A stretch of 64,000 bases of DNA from Marinobacter goseongensis (GTDB taxonomy: Bacteria; Pseudomonadota; Gammaproteobacteria; Pseudomonadales; Oleiphilaceae). A model generated the notes under the pieces. It made no database searches and was not told the origin of the DNA. It was given only the letters and a program-made list of their open reading frames with translations. The stretch is taken from positions 1-64,000 of the forward strand of contig NZ_JAKZAI010000004.1 of assembly GCF_023156235.1 (NCBI RefSeq), written 5' to 3'. The position numbers and the translations under genes are program-made. Of the stretch, positions 1 through 8,979 are shown one piece after another (position 1 is the stretch's first letter; each line of letters opens with the position of its first letter).

Positions 1-95
1 GTTTTGGCGAACTCAAAACTAACCGGTTTTACCGCCGTCTCCTACTTTTTCACGCTAACCCGCGATGAACCTTTTTTATGCCTGCAATGCTTCCG

Positions 96-893
96 TCAGT
101 CCGGCGCATCCTTACGTTCGGATGAGTCCAGGCCCTGCCGCTGTTTTTCCATGAACGATTTCAACATTTCCATGGGCAACGGGAACACAATGGTCGACGA
201 ATTGTTATTGCTCATATCGGCCAGCGTTTGCAGATAGCGCAGTTGCATGGCGCCGGAGTTCGTTGACATCACATCCGCGGCTTCCACCAGCTTCTTCGAT
301 GCCTGCAGTTCACCCTCCGCATGAATGACTTTCGCCCGACGCTCGCGCTCGGCCTCAGCCTGACGGGCAATGGCCCTTATCATCGACTCGTTCAGGTCCA
401 CGTGCTTGATCTCGACATTGGCGACCTTGATACCCCACTCTTCGGTCTGGGCATCGATGATTTCCTGGATATCGATATTGAGCTTGTCTCGCTCTGACAA
501 CATTTCATCAAGATCGTGCTTACCCAGTACCGATCTCAGGGTGGTCTGCGCCAGTTGACTGGTGGCGGCACCGAAATCCTCCACCCGGATGATCGCCCGC
601 TCCGGATCCACCACGCGGAAATACAACACGGCGTTGACCCGCACCGTCACGTTGTCTTTGGAGATGACGTCCTGACTCGGCACATCCAGGGTGATCACCC
701 GCAGGTCCACTCTGACGATCTGCTGGATGCCGGGAATCACGATGATCAGGCCGGGGCCCTTTACGCCCTGGAAACGACCCAGAAAAAACACCACGCCGCG
801 CTCGTATTCCGGCAGAATCTTGATGGCTGACCCGAGGATCAGCAGCAGCACCACAATGGGTGCGAGATAGGGAATCAGATCTCCTGTGAACAT
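96..893 (-). CDS. Slipin family SPFH/stomatin-like membrane protein
   Basis: A 265-residue protein with one N-terminal hydrophobic segment (about residues 5-25) followed by an SPFH/band 7 domain ([18 protein letters not shown] start, about 25-190) and a charged helical tail with the [12 protein letters not shown] motif. Slipins form oligomeric inner-membrane scaffolds and are substrates or partners of NfeD-type proteases. The start has an AAGGAGA ribosome site 5 bases upstream. It lies 44 bases downstream of the NfeD-like gene on the same strand, the classic slipin/NfeD operon, so the two products probably work as a complex in membrane quality control. Length is normal for the family. Confidence 0.93.
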   Translation of the reverse strand: MFTGDLIPYLAPIVVLLLILGSAIKILPEYERGVVFFLGRFQGVKGPGLIIVIPGIQQIVRVDLRVITLDVPSQDVISKDNVTVRVNAVLYFRVVDPERAIIRVEDFGAATSQLAQTTLRSVLGKHDLDEMLSERDKLNIDIQEIIDAQTEEWGIKVANVEIKHVDLNESMIRAIARQAEAERERRAKVIHAEGELQASKKLVEAADVMSTNSGAMQLRYLQTLADMSNNNSSTIVFPLPMEMLKSFMEKQRQGLDSSERKDAPD

Positions 894-937
894 ACTGTCT
901 CCTTCGCTGGTTGCTCTTTCTGTGTGAATGTCTCCGG

Positions 938-2419
938 TCAGCCGACGGGCTCTGTCAGGGTCACTCGTACCGTCAACCCGTTAATTTCAACGACGCGCAC
1001 ATGCTGACCCTGCCTCACCGGCTCGGTACTGACCGAGTTCCAGCGTTCTCCGCTCATGCGCACATGGCCACGGTAGCCGTCCTCGAACGGGGCGAAGTCG
1101 TCCACCGCCACCACCTGCTCATGAGGCATCTGCTCCGTGCCACTGACCGGATCCCGTTTGCGCAGGCCGATGAAGCGGGTCACCGTCCACAGGATGAACC
1201 CGCCGGCAACGGCGGCGGTGCCACCGACCATCGGCAGGGAAATATCGCGATGGCTGCCATCCATCAGGATCACCGACCCGGTGATGAAAGCGATAATCCC
1301 CCCGATGCCCAATATCCCGAAACTGGGCATGAAGGCCTCCCCGACAATGAAGGCCAGGCCGAGCAATATGAGCGCCAGCCCGGCATAGTTCACCGACAGC
1401 ACCTGGAACGCGAACAGGGCAAGAATGAGACTGATGGCGCCGATCACTCCGGGGAAGATGGCGCCGGGGTTGGACAGCTCAAAGATGATGCCGTAAAAGC
1501 CGATGATCATCAGGAAATAGGCCACATTAGGATCGGTGATCACCGACAGCAGGCGGGTACGCCAGTCCGGGTCGGCCCGCACCAGCTTCAGGCCGGCGGT
1601 CTGCAAGGTGCGCTCGCCGTCGGCCATCCGCACGGTGCGGCCATCAATCTGGGCCAACAGGTCAGAGAGGTTAGCCGCCACTACATCAACCACCTGTTTA
1701 TCCTGTGCTTCCTCAGCACCCAGATTGACCGCTTCACGCACCGCCTCTTCGGCCCAATCGGCGTTGCGGCCGTGGCGCTGTGCCAGACCGCGGATGTAAC
1801 TGACCGCGTCTTCCAGCACCTTGCGCTCCATGGCAGTCTCGCCGCGCCGTTTGCGGTCGGTGGCCTCGCCTTCTGGCTGTTTCCGGGATCCTTCAGTTGT
1901 CGTGTCTTCGGGGACGGATTGCGGCGGATCCTCCGGCGCCTCGTCCATGCCGGGCATGCCACCCATCTGCACCGGCGTAGCGGACCCGAGATTGGTCGCC
2001 GGGGCCATGGCGGCAATGTGGCTGGCGTAAAGAATATAAGTACCGGCGCTGGCGGCGCGCGCGCCTTCCGGCGACACGTAGGTCACCACTGGCACCGTTG
2101 AGGCCAGAATTTCCTTGATTATGCCGCGCATGGAGTCCATCAGCCCGCCGGGGGTATCCATCTCAATGATGACCAGAGCGGCGTCTTCCGATTCGGCCCG
2201 CTGGAAGCCACGCACCAGGTAGTCCATGGTTGCCGGCCCGATGGCACCTTCCACCGACAGAACCAGTGCCGTGCCGCCCTCTTTTTGCTGGGCATAAACG
2301 GAATGGGCGAGGGAGGCCAGCGCCAGCACAGCACCCACAAGAAACACCGTCAGTGAACGGGCGAAGGGTTTGGAGAAGTGTTTGGAGACGGTCGTTTTTC
2401 CCGGATGATTCGCGCCCAT
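938..2419 (-). CDS. NfeD-family membrane-bound ClpP-class serine protease
   Basis: A 493-residue protein: signal peptide (residues 20-43), ClpP-like protease domain (about 50-270), several membrane helices (about 285-410) and a C-terminal OB-fold NfeD domain. The likely catalytic pair by family comparison is Ser124 (in RAASAG) and Lys200 (in RKVLEDA). Between them sits a low-complexity acidic/Pro-rich insert (about 151-196) that is longer than in archaeal homologues. I place the start at 2419, not at the longer upstream frame, because GGGGAG lies just upstream and a signal peptide follows. It is the upstream partner of the slipin gene; the family cleaves the C-terminal part of its slipin partner. 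Confidence 0.9.
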   Translation of the reverse strand: MGANHPGKTTVSKHFSKPFARSLTVFLVGAVLALASLAHSVYAQQKEGGTALVLSVEGAIGPATMDYLVRGFQRAESEDAALVIIEMDTPGGLMDSMRGIIKEILASTVPVVTYVSPEGARAASAGTYILYASHIAAMAPATNLGSATPVQMGGMPGMDEAPEDPPQSVPEDTTTEGSRKQPEGEATDRKRRGETAMERKVLEDAVSYIRGLAQRHGRNADWAEEAVREAVNLGAEEAQDKQVVDVVAANLSDLLAQIDGRTVRMADGERTLQTAGLKLVRADPDWRTRLLSVITDPNVAYFLMIIGFYGIIFELSNPGAIFPGVIGAISLILALFAFQVLSVNYAGLALILLGLAFIVGEAFMPSFGILGIGGIIAFITGSVILMDGSHRDISLPMVGGTAAVAGGFILWTVTRFIGLRKRDPVSGTEQMPHEQVVAVDDFAPFEDGYRGHVRMSGERWNSVSTEPVRQGQHVRVVEINGLTVRVTLTEPVG

Positions 2420-2580
2420 CGTGACTCCCCGCACAGGGTAATGAATAGCGAATGGGCCACCCGACGGGTGACCCCCACTGTCAGTATAGTGGGCAATCCG
2501 GATCCGGGTTACAAATCGCCACACTCACGCAGAAGAGCGTACGTTCGGTCCCGGGGCAGAGCGTGCGCTGCCGGGTGGGT

Positions 2581-3636
2581 TCAGAACCAGAGTTGTTGCT
2601 TGTCCTCGTCCTCGTCGGTGGCGGCCGGTGCCGGCTTGTCACGCCCGGGCTCTTCCGCGGCCACCTGGCGCACCCGCTCGCCGACCATTGTGGGCAGGCC
2701 GTCGGCCTGGTCGACGGCCAGCTCGATCGCGCTGCGCTGGATTTCCACGTCGGGACGGCGCTGAACGAAAGCATCAACGGTTTTATTGACCTCCTGCCAC
2801 AACCACTCGCGATCCTTGTCGCTGTAGTCCTCGTGAGGGCGATGCACTTCCAGCCAGACCTCGCCACCGGATGTGCCGATTTTGACCGGCTCCTTGATCA
2901 CCCGCACCGGTGTGCCTTTGCTGACCTGATAGACAAACCGCGAGATGTCTTCGTTGTACATGCGGAAACAGCCGTGGCTGACCTGCATGCCCACCCCGAA
3001 CAGCTTGTTGGTGCCGTGAATCAGATAGCCCTTTTCACTCAGCATCAGCGCGTGCGTGCCTAACGGGTTGTCCGGACCGGGCGGGATCATGCGCGGCAGG
3101 TAGTCACCGGAGGCTTCGTACTCGGCACGGATGCTGGCGGGAGGATACCAGGCCGGCGACTCCAGCGGCATGGTGACTTCGGCGTCCGTGAGCGGCGACG
3201 GGTTGTCGTCGGTACCCACACCCACGGGGTAGACCTGCACACCCTCGTCAGTGAAGTAATACAGGCGGTATTCCGCCAGATTGATCACGATGCCCTTACG
3301 TTCCACATCCGGCAAAACGTATTGGCGGGGCAGGGTAATGCGGGTGCCGTCGCCTGGCAGCCATGGATCAATGCCGGGGTTGGCCTTGACCAGCTCCAGA
3401 TACCCCAGGCTGATGTCGTTTCCGATGGCCGCAAAGGTGTCTTCATAGCGGGTGGTCATCACACCGAGTCGCCCCGCCAGATCTTCGTTGATGGCGAAGG
3501 TGGGTACCCGCGGCTCGCGGTCGGGCTCGGCGTCCGCGTCGATGATGCGGGTCTTATCCTGCTCGGCCCCATAGGCCGCACCCCCGGAAAGCACCAGCCC
3601 GACGGTTACCAGCACCAGGAGTCGTTTAAACCACAT
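2581..3636 (-). CDS. Periplasmic L,D-transpeptidase (ErfK/YbiS-like)
   Basis: 351 residues with an N-terminal signal peptide (1-24), a LysM-like region (about 55-105, ending in LPGDGTRITLPRQ) and a YkuD catalytic domain (about 115-260). The catalytic signature is seen as HGT at 207 and SHGC with Cys223. Such enzymes attach Braun-type lipoproteins to meso-diaminopimelate or make 3-3 crosslinks in peptidoglycan; which of these is not decidable here. The start at 3636 has GGAAG 7 bases upstream and begins the signal peptide, so I reject the longer frame to 3780, which would overlap the upstream gene. The C-terminal 90 residues are charged and of unknown role. Confidence 0.92.
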   Translation of the reverse strand: MWFKRLLVLVTVGLVLSGGAAYGAEQDKTRIIDADAEPDREPRVPTFAINEDLAGRLGVMTTRYEDTFAAIGNDISLGYLELVKANPGIDPWLPGDGTRITLPRQYVLPDVERKGIVINLAEYRLYYFTDEGVQVYPVGVGTDDNPSPLTDAEVTMPLESPAWYPPASIRAEYEASGDYLPRMIPPGPDNPLGTHALMLSEKGYLIHGTNKLFGVGMQVSHGCFRMYNEDISRFVYQVSKGTPVRVIKEPVKIGTSGGEVWLEVHRPHEDYSDKDREWLWQEVNKTVDAFVQRRPDVEIQRSAIELAVDQADGLPTMVGERVRQVAAEEPGRDKPAPAATDEDEDKQQLWF

Positions 3637-3680
3637 AGCGTGTCTTCCACCCAACAAATTCGATTGATCGGCACCCTGCT

Positions 3681-4244
3681 TCACCGCAGTGCCGCCCATA
3701 CGGTCACAATCGCCAGAACCACGAACAACATACTGGCGCCAACGCGCGCTGTTGCCAGCGGCAGGCGATCCATCAGCCATCTGCCGGCCATGATAACCGG
3801 TATGTTGGCCAGGAGCATCCCGACGGTTGTGCCCATGATAACCCAGAACGTTTCGGTATACCTTGCAGCCAGCACCACAGTAGCCACCTGGGTCTTGTCA
3901 CCGATTTCCGCCACAAAGAACATCACGGTGGTGGCCATGAACGCGCCCATACCCAGAAAACGGGAGTTTTCGCTGTCGTCCTTATCGGGAATCAGCAGCC
4001 ACAACGCAATGGCCACGAAACTGACAGCCAGAATCCAGGGCAACCACGCCGCAGGTATCCACTCAGCGACCCAGGCGCCCAGCAGTGCCGACAGCGCATG
4101 GTTGAGAAGGGTGGCGACAAAAATACCCAGAATGATGGGGAGCCGCTGCGCGTAACGGGCAACCAGAAAGAGAGACAGCAGCTGGGTCTTGTCACCGATT
4201 TCGGCAATCGCGACGGCAACCGTTGAAGCGAGAAATGCGTCCAT
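3681..4244 (-). CDS. GDT1/TMEM165 (UPF0016) family manganese exporter
   Basis: 187 residues, about six membrane helices arranged as two homologous halves, each with the family signature E-x-G-D-K-T (AEIGDKTQLLS near residue 14, AEIGDKTQVAT near residue 113). Members of this family export Mn2+ (some also move Ca2+) across the inner membrane. The assignment is strengthened by a yybP-ykoY Mn2+-sensing riboswitch directly upstream (4311-4437). It is followed 45 bases downstream by the L,D-transpeptidase on the same strand; co-transcription is possible but not shown. Confidence 0.92.
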   Translation of the reverse strand: MDAFLASTVAVAIAEIGDKTQLLSLFLVARYAQRLPIILGIFVATLLNHALSALLGAWVAEWIPAAWLPWILAVSFVAIALWLLIPDKDDSENSRFLGMGAFMATTVMFFVAEIGDKTQVATVVLAARYTETFWVIMGTTVGMLLANIPVIMAGRWLMDRLPLATARVGASMLFVVLAIVTVWAALR

Positions 4245-4310
4245 GAAAAGCTCCGGGGCGGATGTTCAGACATGAGACAGCCCACCTTCCGCCCTCTGGA
4301 GGTGACACTG

Positions 4311-4437
4311 CCTCAGGTCTTGCCAATTTCACCCTTGTTGCGGTGAAACATGGTAGCCATGGAGATTGAGCTCCAAGTATGTTGACTACCATCTGCCCGG
4401 AACACAGCTGTCCGGAACAGAGGCTACTCCCCTGAAG
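4311..4437 (-). promoter_or_regulatory. yybP-ykoY manganese riboswitch
   Basis: Read on the minus strand the leader starts with CTTCAGGGGAGTAGCC, the hallmark GGGGAGUAG element of yybP-ykoY RNAs. It contains GTCAACATACT in the middle and ends with GGCAAGACCTGAGGC. CTTCAGG (4431-4437) can pair with CCTGAGG (4311-4317) to close the P1 helix. The element ends 66 bases before the start of the GDT1-type exporter. In this RNA class Mn2+ binding exposes the ribosome site or prevents termination, turning on Mn2+ export. The match rests on recalled consensus, not a covariance search. Confidence 0.88.
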
Positions 4438-4475
4438 AGAGCGGCCATAATAATGGATTGCAGGATCACGGGCAA

Positions 4476-5843
4476 CTAGGCCCGCATTTTCCAGACCGGT
4501 ATCGCCGCCATGGCCACAAACACCGCCACCAGCCACCAGGCAGCGTGAAATGCCGTGATGGTGGGCTCACCGCCACTGTGTTCGCCGAACTCGATGGTCA
4601 GGGCCACCAGGTTGACGCCGAAAGCCCCCCCCAGTTGCCGGGTAAAATTGATGGTACTGGAGCCGGCCCCCAGCTCCTCGGGCTTCAGCGGATTCAGCGC
4701 GCCGGTGGAGAGCGCTGGTAACATAAAGCCGATACCCACCCGGCCGATCACCGTCCACAGGGCCAGCCAACCGAACGCCAGCTCCAGGTCCGACAGGGCA
4801 AACAACACCGCCGACAGGGCAAACACCGCGATACCGAACACCACCAGGGAACGCGCGCTTTTGCGGTCCGCCAGACGACCGGCGAGGGGAAAGGTGATGC
4901 CCAACACGATTCCCGCCGGCAACATCAGCAGCCCCGCCTCGGTGGCAGAGAAACCCAGCGCGGTCTGCACGAACAGCGGCACCAGGTAGGTCGACCCGAA
5001 CAGCGCCAGCCCGAGCGCCATGGCCCCGAGATTGGCAAACAGAAACGCCGGCTTGCGCAGCAGCCCGACGTTGACCAGGGGGTGCCGGGCCTTGCGCTCA
5101 CGGACCACGAACAGCCCCAGCGCCAGAGCGGCCGCCGCTGCCTCGAGGGCAATCAGTGCGCCCTGGCCGGCGACCATCTGCAGACGATTAAGGGCGTCCA
5201 GTGCCAGCCCGATGGTGGTCCCCAGCAGGATGAGCCCGGGCAGATCAAAACGGTAGGGAGCCGGGCGAGACACCGGCAGTGGCAGAAACCGCCAGGCCAT
5301 CAGTACCCCGATCAGGGTCACCGGGGCCGGCGCAAACATCACGTAACGCCAGTCCAGCTGGTCCACCAGAAAACCACCCAGTACCGGGCCCAGAGCAGGG
5401 GCCAGAATGACCCCCATGCCATAGATCCCCATGGCGTGGCCGCGTCGCTCCCGCGGGAATACGCGGAACAGCAGATACATACCCATGGGCTGCATCAGAC
5501 CGGCCATGGCGCCCTGACCGATGCGGGCGACGATCAGTTGTTCCGGCGAGGTGGCAAAGCCACCGGCAATGGAAATGGCGCTGAACAGCGCCATGGCCAC
5601 ACCGAGGGTCTTGCGCACGCCAAAATGGTCCAGCAGCCAGCTGGAGGCGAGCATGGTGGTGGTCATGGCGGCGATGAATCCGGTGGCCAGCCAGTGCACC
5701 TGGCCCTGACGGATGCCGAATTCCAGCATGATGTCATGCAGGGCGACGTTCACCACCGTGGCGCTCAGTACCGTGGCCATGGTGCCCAGCATCACGGTGA
5801 ACACCGCCAGCCAGCGCCAGCGTTCGCCATACCGGGCACGCAA
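4476..5843 (-). CDS. DHA2-family MFS multidrug efflux transporter
   Basis: About 455 residues with 14 predicted membrane helices, and the EmrB/QacA-type features LSATVVNVALHDIM near the N terminus and QRLIVARIGQG-like helix 4 (here QLIVARIGQGAMAG). It exports drugs or other amphiphiles by proton antiport. The reading frame opens at TTG 5843, but an AAGGAG lies 8 bases before an in-frame CTG at 5867, eight codons upstream, so the true start may be CTG. It lies 24-48 bases downstream of the marR gene on the same strand, the usual regulator/exporter pair. Confidence 0.88.
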   Translation of the reverse strand: MRARYGERWRWLAVFTVMLGTMATVLSATVVNVALHDIMLEFGIRQGQVHWLATGFIAAMTTTMLASSWLLDHFGVRKTLGVAMALFSAISIAGGFATSPEQLIVARIGQGAMAGLMQPMGMYLLFRVFPRERRGHAMGIYGMGVILAPALGPVLGGFLVDQLDWRYVMFAPAPVTLIGVLMAWRFLPLPVSRPAPYRFDLPGLILLGTTIGLALDALNRLQMVAGQGALIALEAAAAALALGLFVVRERKARHPLVNVGLLRKPAFLFANLGAMALGLALFGSTYLVPLFVQTALGFSATEAGLLMLPAGIVLGITFPLAGRLADRKSARSLVVFGIAVFALSAVLFALSDLELAFGWLALWTVIGRVGIGFMLPALSTGALNPLKPEELGAGSSTINFTRQLGGAFGVNLVALTIEFGEHSGGEPTITAFHAAWWLVAVFVAMAAIPVWKMRA

Positions 5844-5891
5844 CCCTTCAACCGTGTTGTCGCTCAGGGCAAAGGCTCCTTCGGGGACGGA

Positions 5892-6317
5892 TTACTTCTG
5901 CTTTTCGGCGTTTTCCATGATCTTGTGGAAAACCGTGATGGCACTTCCGATGTCTTCGTCACTGATGCCGTCGAGCATTTCTTCCCGCAGTTTCGCGGCG
6001 CGTTCGGTGAGGTCGTCCATGAATGCCCGGCCATTGTCGGTCAGGTGCAGCCGGCGCGCCCGGCGGTCATTGGGGCAGGGCCGTCGCTCAATCAGGTTCT
6101 GCTGCTCAAGACTGTCCAGCAAGCGCACCAGGGTGGGGTTCTCGATGGCCATCAGGCTGGCCAGCTCGCGCTGGGTCAGACCCTCTCCGCCCTGCTGCAG
6201 GTAGACCATGGTGGTCCAGCGGGCCTGGGTGACACCCAGATCCTTCAGGCGGTCGTCCAGCAGCTTGCGCCAGCGACGGGTCACCCGGGCAACGGCAAAG
6301 GGAAACTGATCTCTCAT
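5892..6317 (-). CDS. MarR family transcriptional regulator
   Basis: 141 residues with the winged-helix core: LTQRELASLMAIENPTLVRL (helix-turn-helix, about 58-77), the wing DSLEQQNLIERRPCPNDRRAR (about 78-98) and the dimer helices at both ends. MarR proteins repress neighbouring exporter genes and release DNA on binding phenolic or lipophilic ligands. The gene begins an apparent two-gene operon with the DHA2 exporter downstream. CGGAG lies 8 bases before the ATG. A candidate operator is at 6355-6374. The ligand is unknown. Confidence 0.92.
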   Translation of the reverse strand: MRDQFPFAVARVTRRWRKLLDDRLKDLGVTQARWTTMVYLQQGGEGLTQRELASLMAIENPTLVRLLDSLEQQNLIERRPCPNDRRARRLHLTDNGRAFMDDLTERAAKLREEMLDGISDEDIGSAITVFHKIMENAEKQK

Positions 6318-6354
6318 GATCGGGACTCCGGTAAACGACTAATCAACTGATAAA

Positions 6355-6374
6355 GTTACCAATAGTAAGCTAAC
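6355..6374. promoter_or_regulatory. Candidate MarR operator
   Basis: The 20-base element GTTACCAATAGTAAGCTAAC has inverted GTTA/TAAC ends and an internal TTAC-CAATA-GTAA dyad. It sits 38 bases upstream of the marR start in an AT-rich promoter region, the normal place for an autoregulatory MarR site. Binding is inferred only from position and symmetry. Confidence 0.35.
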
Positions 6375-6437
6375 CATTGAGATAAAAACAGATTTGGATA
6401 CAGAAACAACATGGGGGAAAACCGAGAGGCGGACGCG

Positions 6438-6460
6438 CGACGGGCCAGCAAGGCCCGTCG
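6438..6460 (-). terminator. Stem-loop downstream of the YcaD-like MFS gene
   Basis: A perfect 9-bp stem CGACGGGCC / GGCCCGTCG with loop AGCAA begins 18 bases after the MFS stop codon at 6479. It lies between that gene and the marR promoter. The U-rich stretch is weak and displaced (TTTT about 13 bases later), so it may be a weak or RNA-stabilising terminator. Confidence 0.45.
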
Positions 6461-6478
6461 GCACTGGGGTTGGCGGAA

Positions 6479-7765
6479 TCAGCCGGCTTGACGCAATTCT
6501 TCCTCGTGCATCTCCACGACTTCCGGCGACTCGTGGAATGATTCGTTGCGGGGGTCCATTTCCGTCAGCACCGCAGACGATTCGGGCATGGTCGGCACGA
6601 AGTGCTCCTGATCTTCGACCGCGACATCGTCGGTGTGGCTGATGCGATAACTGGTGATCACCGCCAGCAATACCAGAAACCCGGCGTTGCCGAGGAACAG
6701 TCCACGGGGGCCCAACTGGCTGACCAGCTCGGCCATTACGATCGGACCAATCACACTGCCGATGCCGTAACTCAGTAACAGCGTGGCACTGGCAGCAACG
6801 ATGCGATTGCTCTCCATGCGATCGTTGGTAATGGCCACCGCCACCGGATAAAGCGCAGCCGAGAGTCCGGTGAACAACCCCACCAGAATGGTCAACAGCC
6901 ACAGCGTCTCGGCCCCGAGCACACCCACCAGGCCAGCAGACGTAGCCGCGGCGAGGGCAATCCAGAACATCACCCGCCTTCGGTCAAAGCGGTCGCACAG
7001 GCGGCCAAGGGGCCAGGCCACGATCATGGCCGCGACAATGGCGCTGGCCATAAACGTGGACGTGCGGGCCACGTCGAGGCCGACCATAGTGGCGTAGACC
7101 GGGCCGAGGGCGTAGAAGGAGCCGATCAGAACACCACAGATCAACGCGCCGGATACGCCGGTGAACGACTCCCGCGCCAGCGTGAAAAACGACAGGCGTT
7201 CCGCCTGCTCTATCAGCGGTGCCTCCATCCGGGTGAGCGACAGGGGGATCAGTGCCAGCACCAGCAGCATGGCGGCAATGGAAAACGGCATGAAATTGGA
7301 CGGATCACCGATATTGACCACCAGCTGTCCGCCGGCGGCCGACAGGTAGAATACGATCTGGTACACCGCAAACAGCGCCCCCCGGTTGGCATTGGTGGCG
7401 CGACTGCTGAACCAGCTTTCGATCACCACCAGCACGCCGGCGATACTGAAACCGGACACTGCCCGTAAAAACGCCCAGAAGACCATCGACACCGCCATCG
7501 GATACATCAGCGACGCGACCGCAGCAACCGCAGCAAAGACCGCAAAGGCGCGAATATGCCCGACCCGGGTAATAATTTTCTGCACGTACAGGGTACCCAG
7601 CACGAAACCGATGGAGTAGCACACCAGCACCCAACCGATGACATCCGGTGGCACAGACTCAATGCTCAGGCGGATCCCCAGCAGGGTCATCAGGAACGCG
7701 TTGCCACTGACCAGCAAAACAATACTAAGAATTAACGCAGAAAGGGATGTGACCATGCGGGTCAT
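6479..7765 (-). CDS. MFS transporter, YcaD-like
   Basis: 428 residues with 12 predicted membrane helices and a hydrophilic acidic C-terminal tail of about 45 residues. The N-terminal helix 1-2 region (GNAFLMTLLGIRLSIESVP, then VGHIRAFAVFAAVAA) resembles the YcaD/TetA-like MFS branch found in many Pseudomonas and Marinobacter genomes. GGAG lies 7 bases before the ATG. Substrate is unknown. It is monocistronic by appearance, with a stem-loop after it and 160 bases before marR. Confidence 0.82.
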   Translation of the reverse strand: MTRMVTSLSALILSIVLLVSGNAFLMTLLGIRLSIESVPPDVIGWVLVCYSIGFVLGTLYVQKIITRVGHIRAFAVFAAVAAVASLMYPMAVSMVFWAFLRAVSGFSIAGVLVVIESWFSSRATNANRGALFAVYQIVFYLSAAGGQLVVNIGDPSNFMPFSIAAMLLVLALIPLSLTRMEAPLIEQAERLSFFTLARESFTGVSGALICGVLIGSFYALGPVYATMVGLDVARTSTFMASAIVAAMIVAWPLGRLCDRFDRRRVMFWIALAAATSAGLVGVLGAETLWLLTILVGLFTGLSAALYPVAVAITNDRMESNRIVAASATLLLSYGIGSVIGPIVMAELVSQLGPRGLFLGNAGFLVLLAVITSYRISHTDDVAVEDQEHFVPTMPESSAVLTEMDPRNESFHESPEVVEMHEEELRQAG

Positions 7766-8064
7766 TGCTGGGCTCCGGACTTGAACTGAAAGGGTTCAAT
7801 AATTGGGACAAAATGGGTTTTGACAAAACATAGCAGCAGGAGCCGGAGTTTGCCGACCGCGCATTAAATCAGCCCTTTGCGGAGCACACCACTACGCACT
7901 TCCCGCAGTCGTTCGCGGGACTGAAAATCGCGTCGTGTCATCGCGCTGGCGCGCCCGGCATGACCGGATTTAACAGTTTTTCACATTAAGGTGACGTAAC
8001 AGACGGGTCCGGAAGGAGCGGTTAACATTATTGAAGTTATTCATTAAACCCGTGAGCGCCTGTT
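7766..8064. other. Divergent intergenic region between MFS and WYL genes
   Basis: This 299-base gap separates the divergent YcaD-like MFS and WYL regulator genes and must hold both promoters. The 80 bases before the WYL gene are AT-rich (for example TTAACATTATTGAAGTTATT near 8022), but no clear sigma-70 pair or reading frame with a ribosome site was found. Confidence 0.5.
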
Positions 8065-8970
8065 ATGAAAAAGACGGACTGGCCCATCCGGTGGGATCTG
8101 TTGCTTCGCTACCGCCTGATCGAAATTATTGCCCTGTGGGAAGGCCGGCTGACAACCAACCACATTTGCCACAGTTTTGGCATCGGTCGGCAGCAAGCCT
8201 CCAAGGACATCAACACCTATCTGCGGGAGCTTGCGCCCGACAACCTGGTGTACAACCGGCACCTGAAAGGCTATGTGCCGGCAACCAACTTCCGCCCCGT
8301 GGTGACCCGCGGTCAGGCAAGCGAGTATCTGGATCTGCTTGCCCGCCAGAAACACCTGAGCGATACGTTCGAGTCACTGAACATCAGCCTGCCCGACAGC
8401 ACCGTTGTGCAGGGGCCACACCGCGTGGTGGAACCGGATGTGATGCGGGCGGTGGTCACCGCCACACGCCACGGCCGACAATTGCGTACCGGTTACGCAT
8501 CGCTGGCACAACCGGCCACCACCCAACGGGTGCTGGAACCGCATACACTGGTGTGCGTGGGCCGCAACTGGCACCTGCGTGCCTGGTGTGACACCACCGG
8601 CACCTTCAGCGATTTTGCCCTGAGCCGATTCCGCGGCAAACCGGAGGCGGTGCGTCAGCGCGCCCGCCACAGCGTTCACCTGGACGACGACTGGAATCAG
8701 GAAGTGACGCTGGTGCTGACCCCGGACAGCCGGCTGAGCCGTGAATGCCGGGACATCATCGCCACCGATTACGGCATGACAGACCACCGGCTTGAAATCC
8801 GGACCCGGGCTGCGTTGGCGCCATACCTGCTGTCCCGACTCGGTATCGCCGTCGACACCCCCCACCCGGACCCGCTGGTTCAGCAGCTGGAACTGGCCAA
8901 CCCGGAACAGGTGCAGCTCAGCAATCCCCACCTCCAGAAATCGGTAAAAGCCGTTGCGGGATTTTGCTAG
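8065..8970 (+). CDS. WYL-domain transcriptional regulator (wHTH-WYL-WCX)
   Basis: 301 residues. The N-terminal winged helix-turn-helix (about 10-75) contains TTNHICHSFGIGRQQASKDI. The middle WYL domain (about 125-215) has the family's W-x-L core in the variant NWHLRAWC, followed by DFALSRF. The C-terminal WCX-like part (about 215-295) follows. The architecture matches CapW/BrxR-type repressors, which bind a nucleotide-like ligand and control defence genes, but no CBASS, BREX or other defence gene adjoins it here. It ends 9 bases before the secreted nuclease gene, which it may regulate or be co-transcribed with. Ligand and targets are unknown. Confidence 0.83.
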   Translation: MKKTDWPIRWDLLLRYRLIEIIALWEGRLTTNHICHSFGIGRQQASKDINTYLRELAPDNLVYNRHLKGYVPATNFRPVVTRGQASEYLDLLARQKHLSDTFESLNISLPDSTVVQGPHRVVEPDVMRAVVTATRHGRQLRTGYASLAQPATTQRVLEPHTLVCVGRNWHLRAWCDTTGTFSDFALSRFRGKPEAVRQRARHSVHLDDDWNQEVTLVLTPDSRLSRECRDIIATDYGMTDHRLEIRTRAALAPYLLSRLGIAVDTPHPDPLVQQLELANPEQVQLSNPHLQKSVKAVAGFC

Positions 8971-8979
8971 ACTCAGCGA

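Noticed and set aside
911..2101. 396-codon frame antisense to the NfeD gene
   Set aside because: Opposite a well-supported protease gene, with no recognisable domain.
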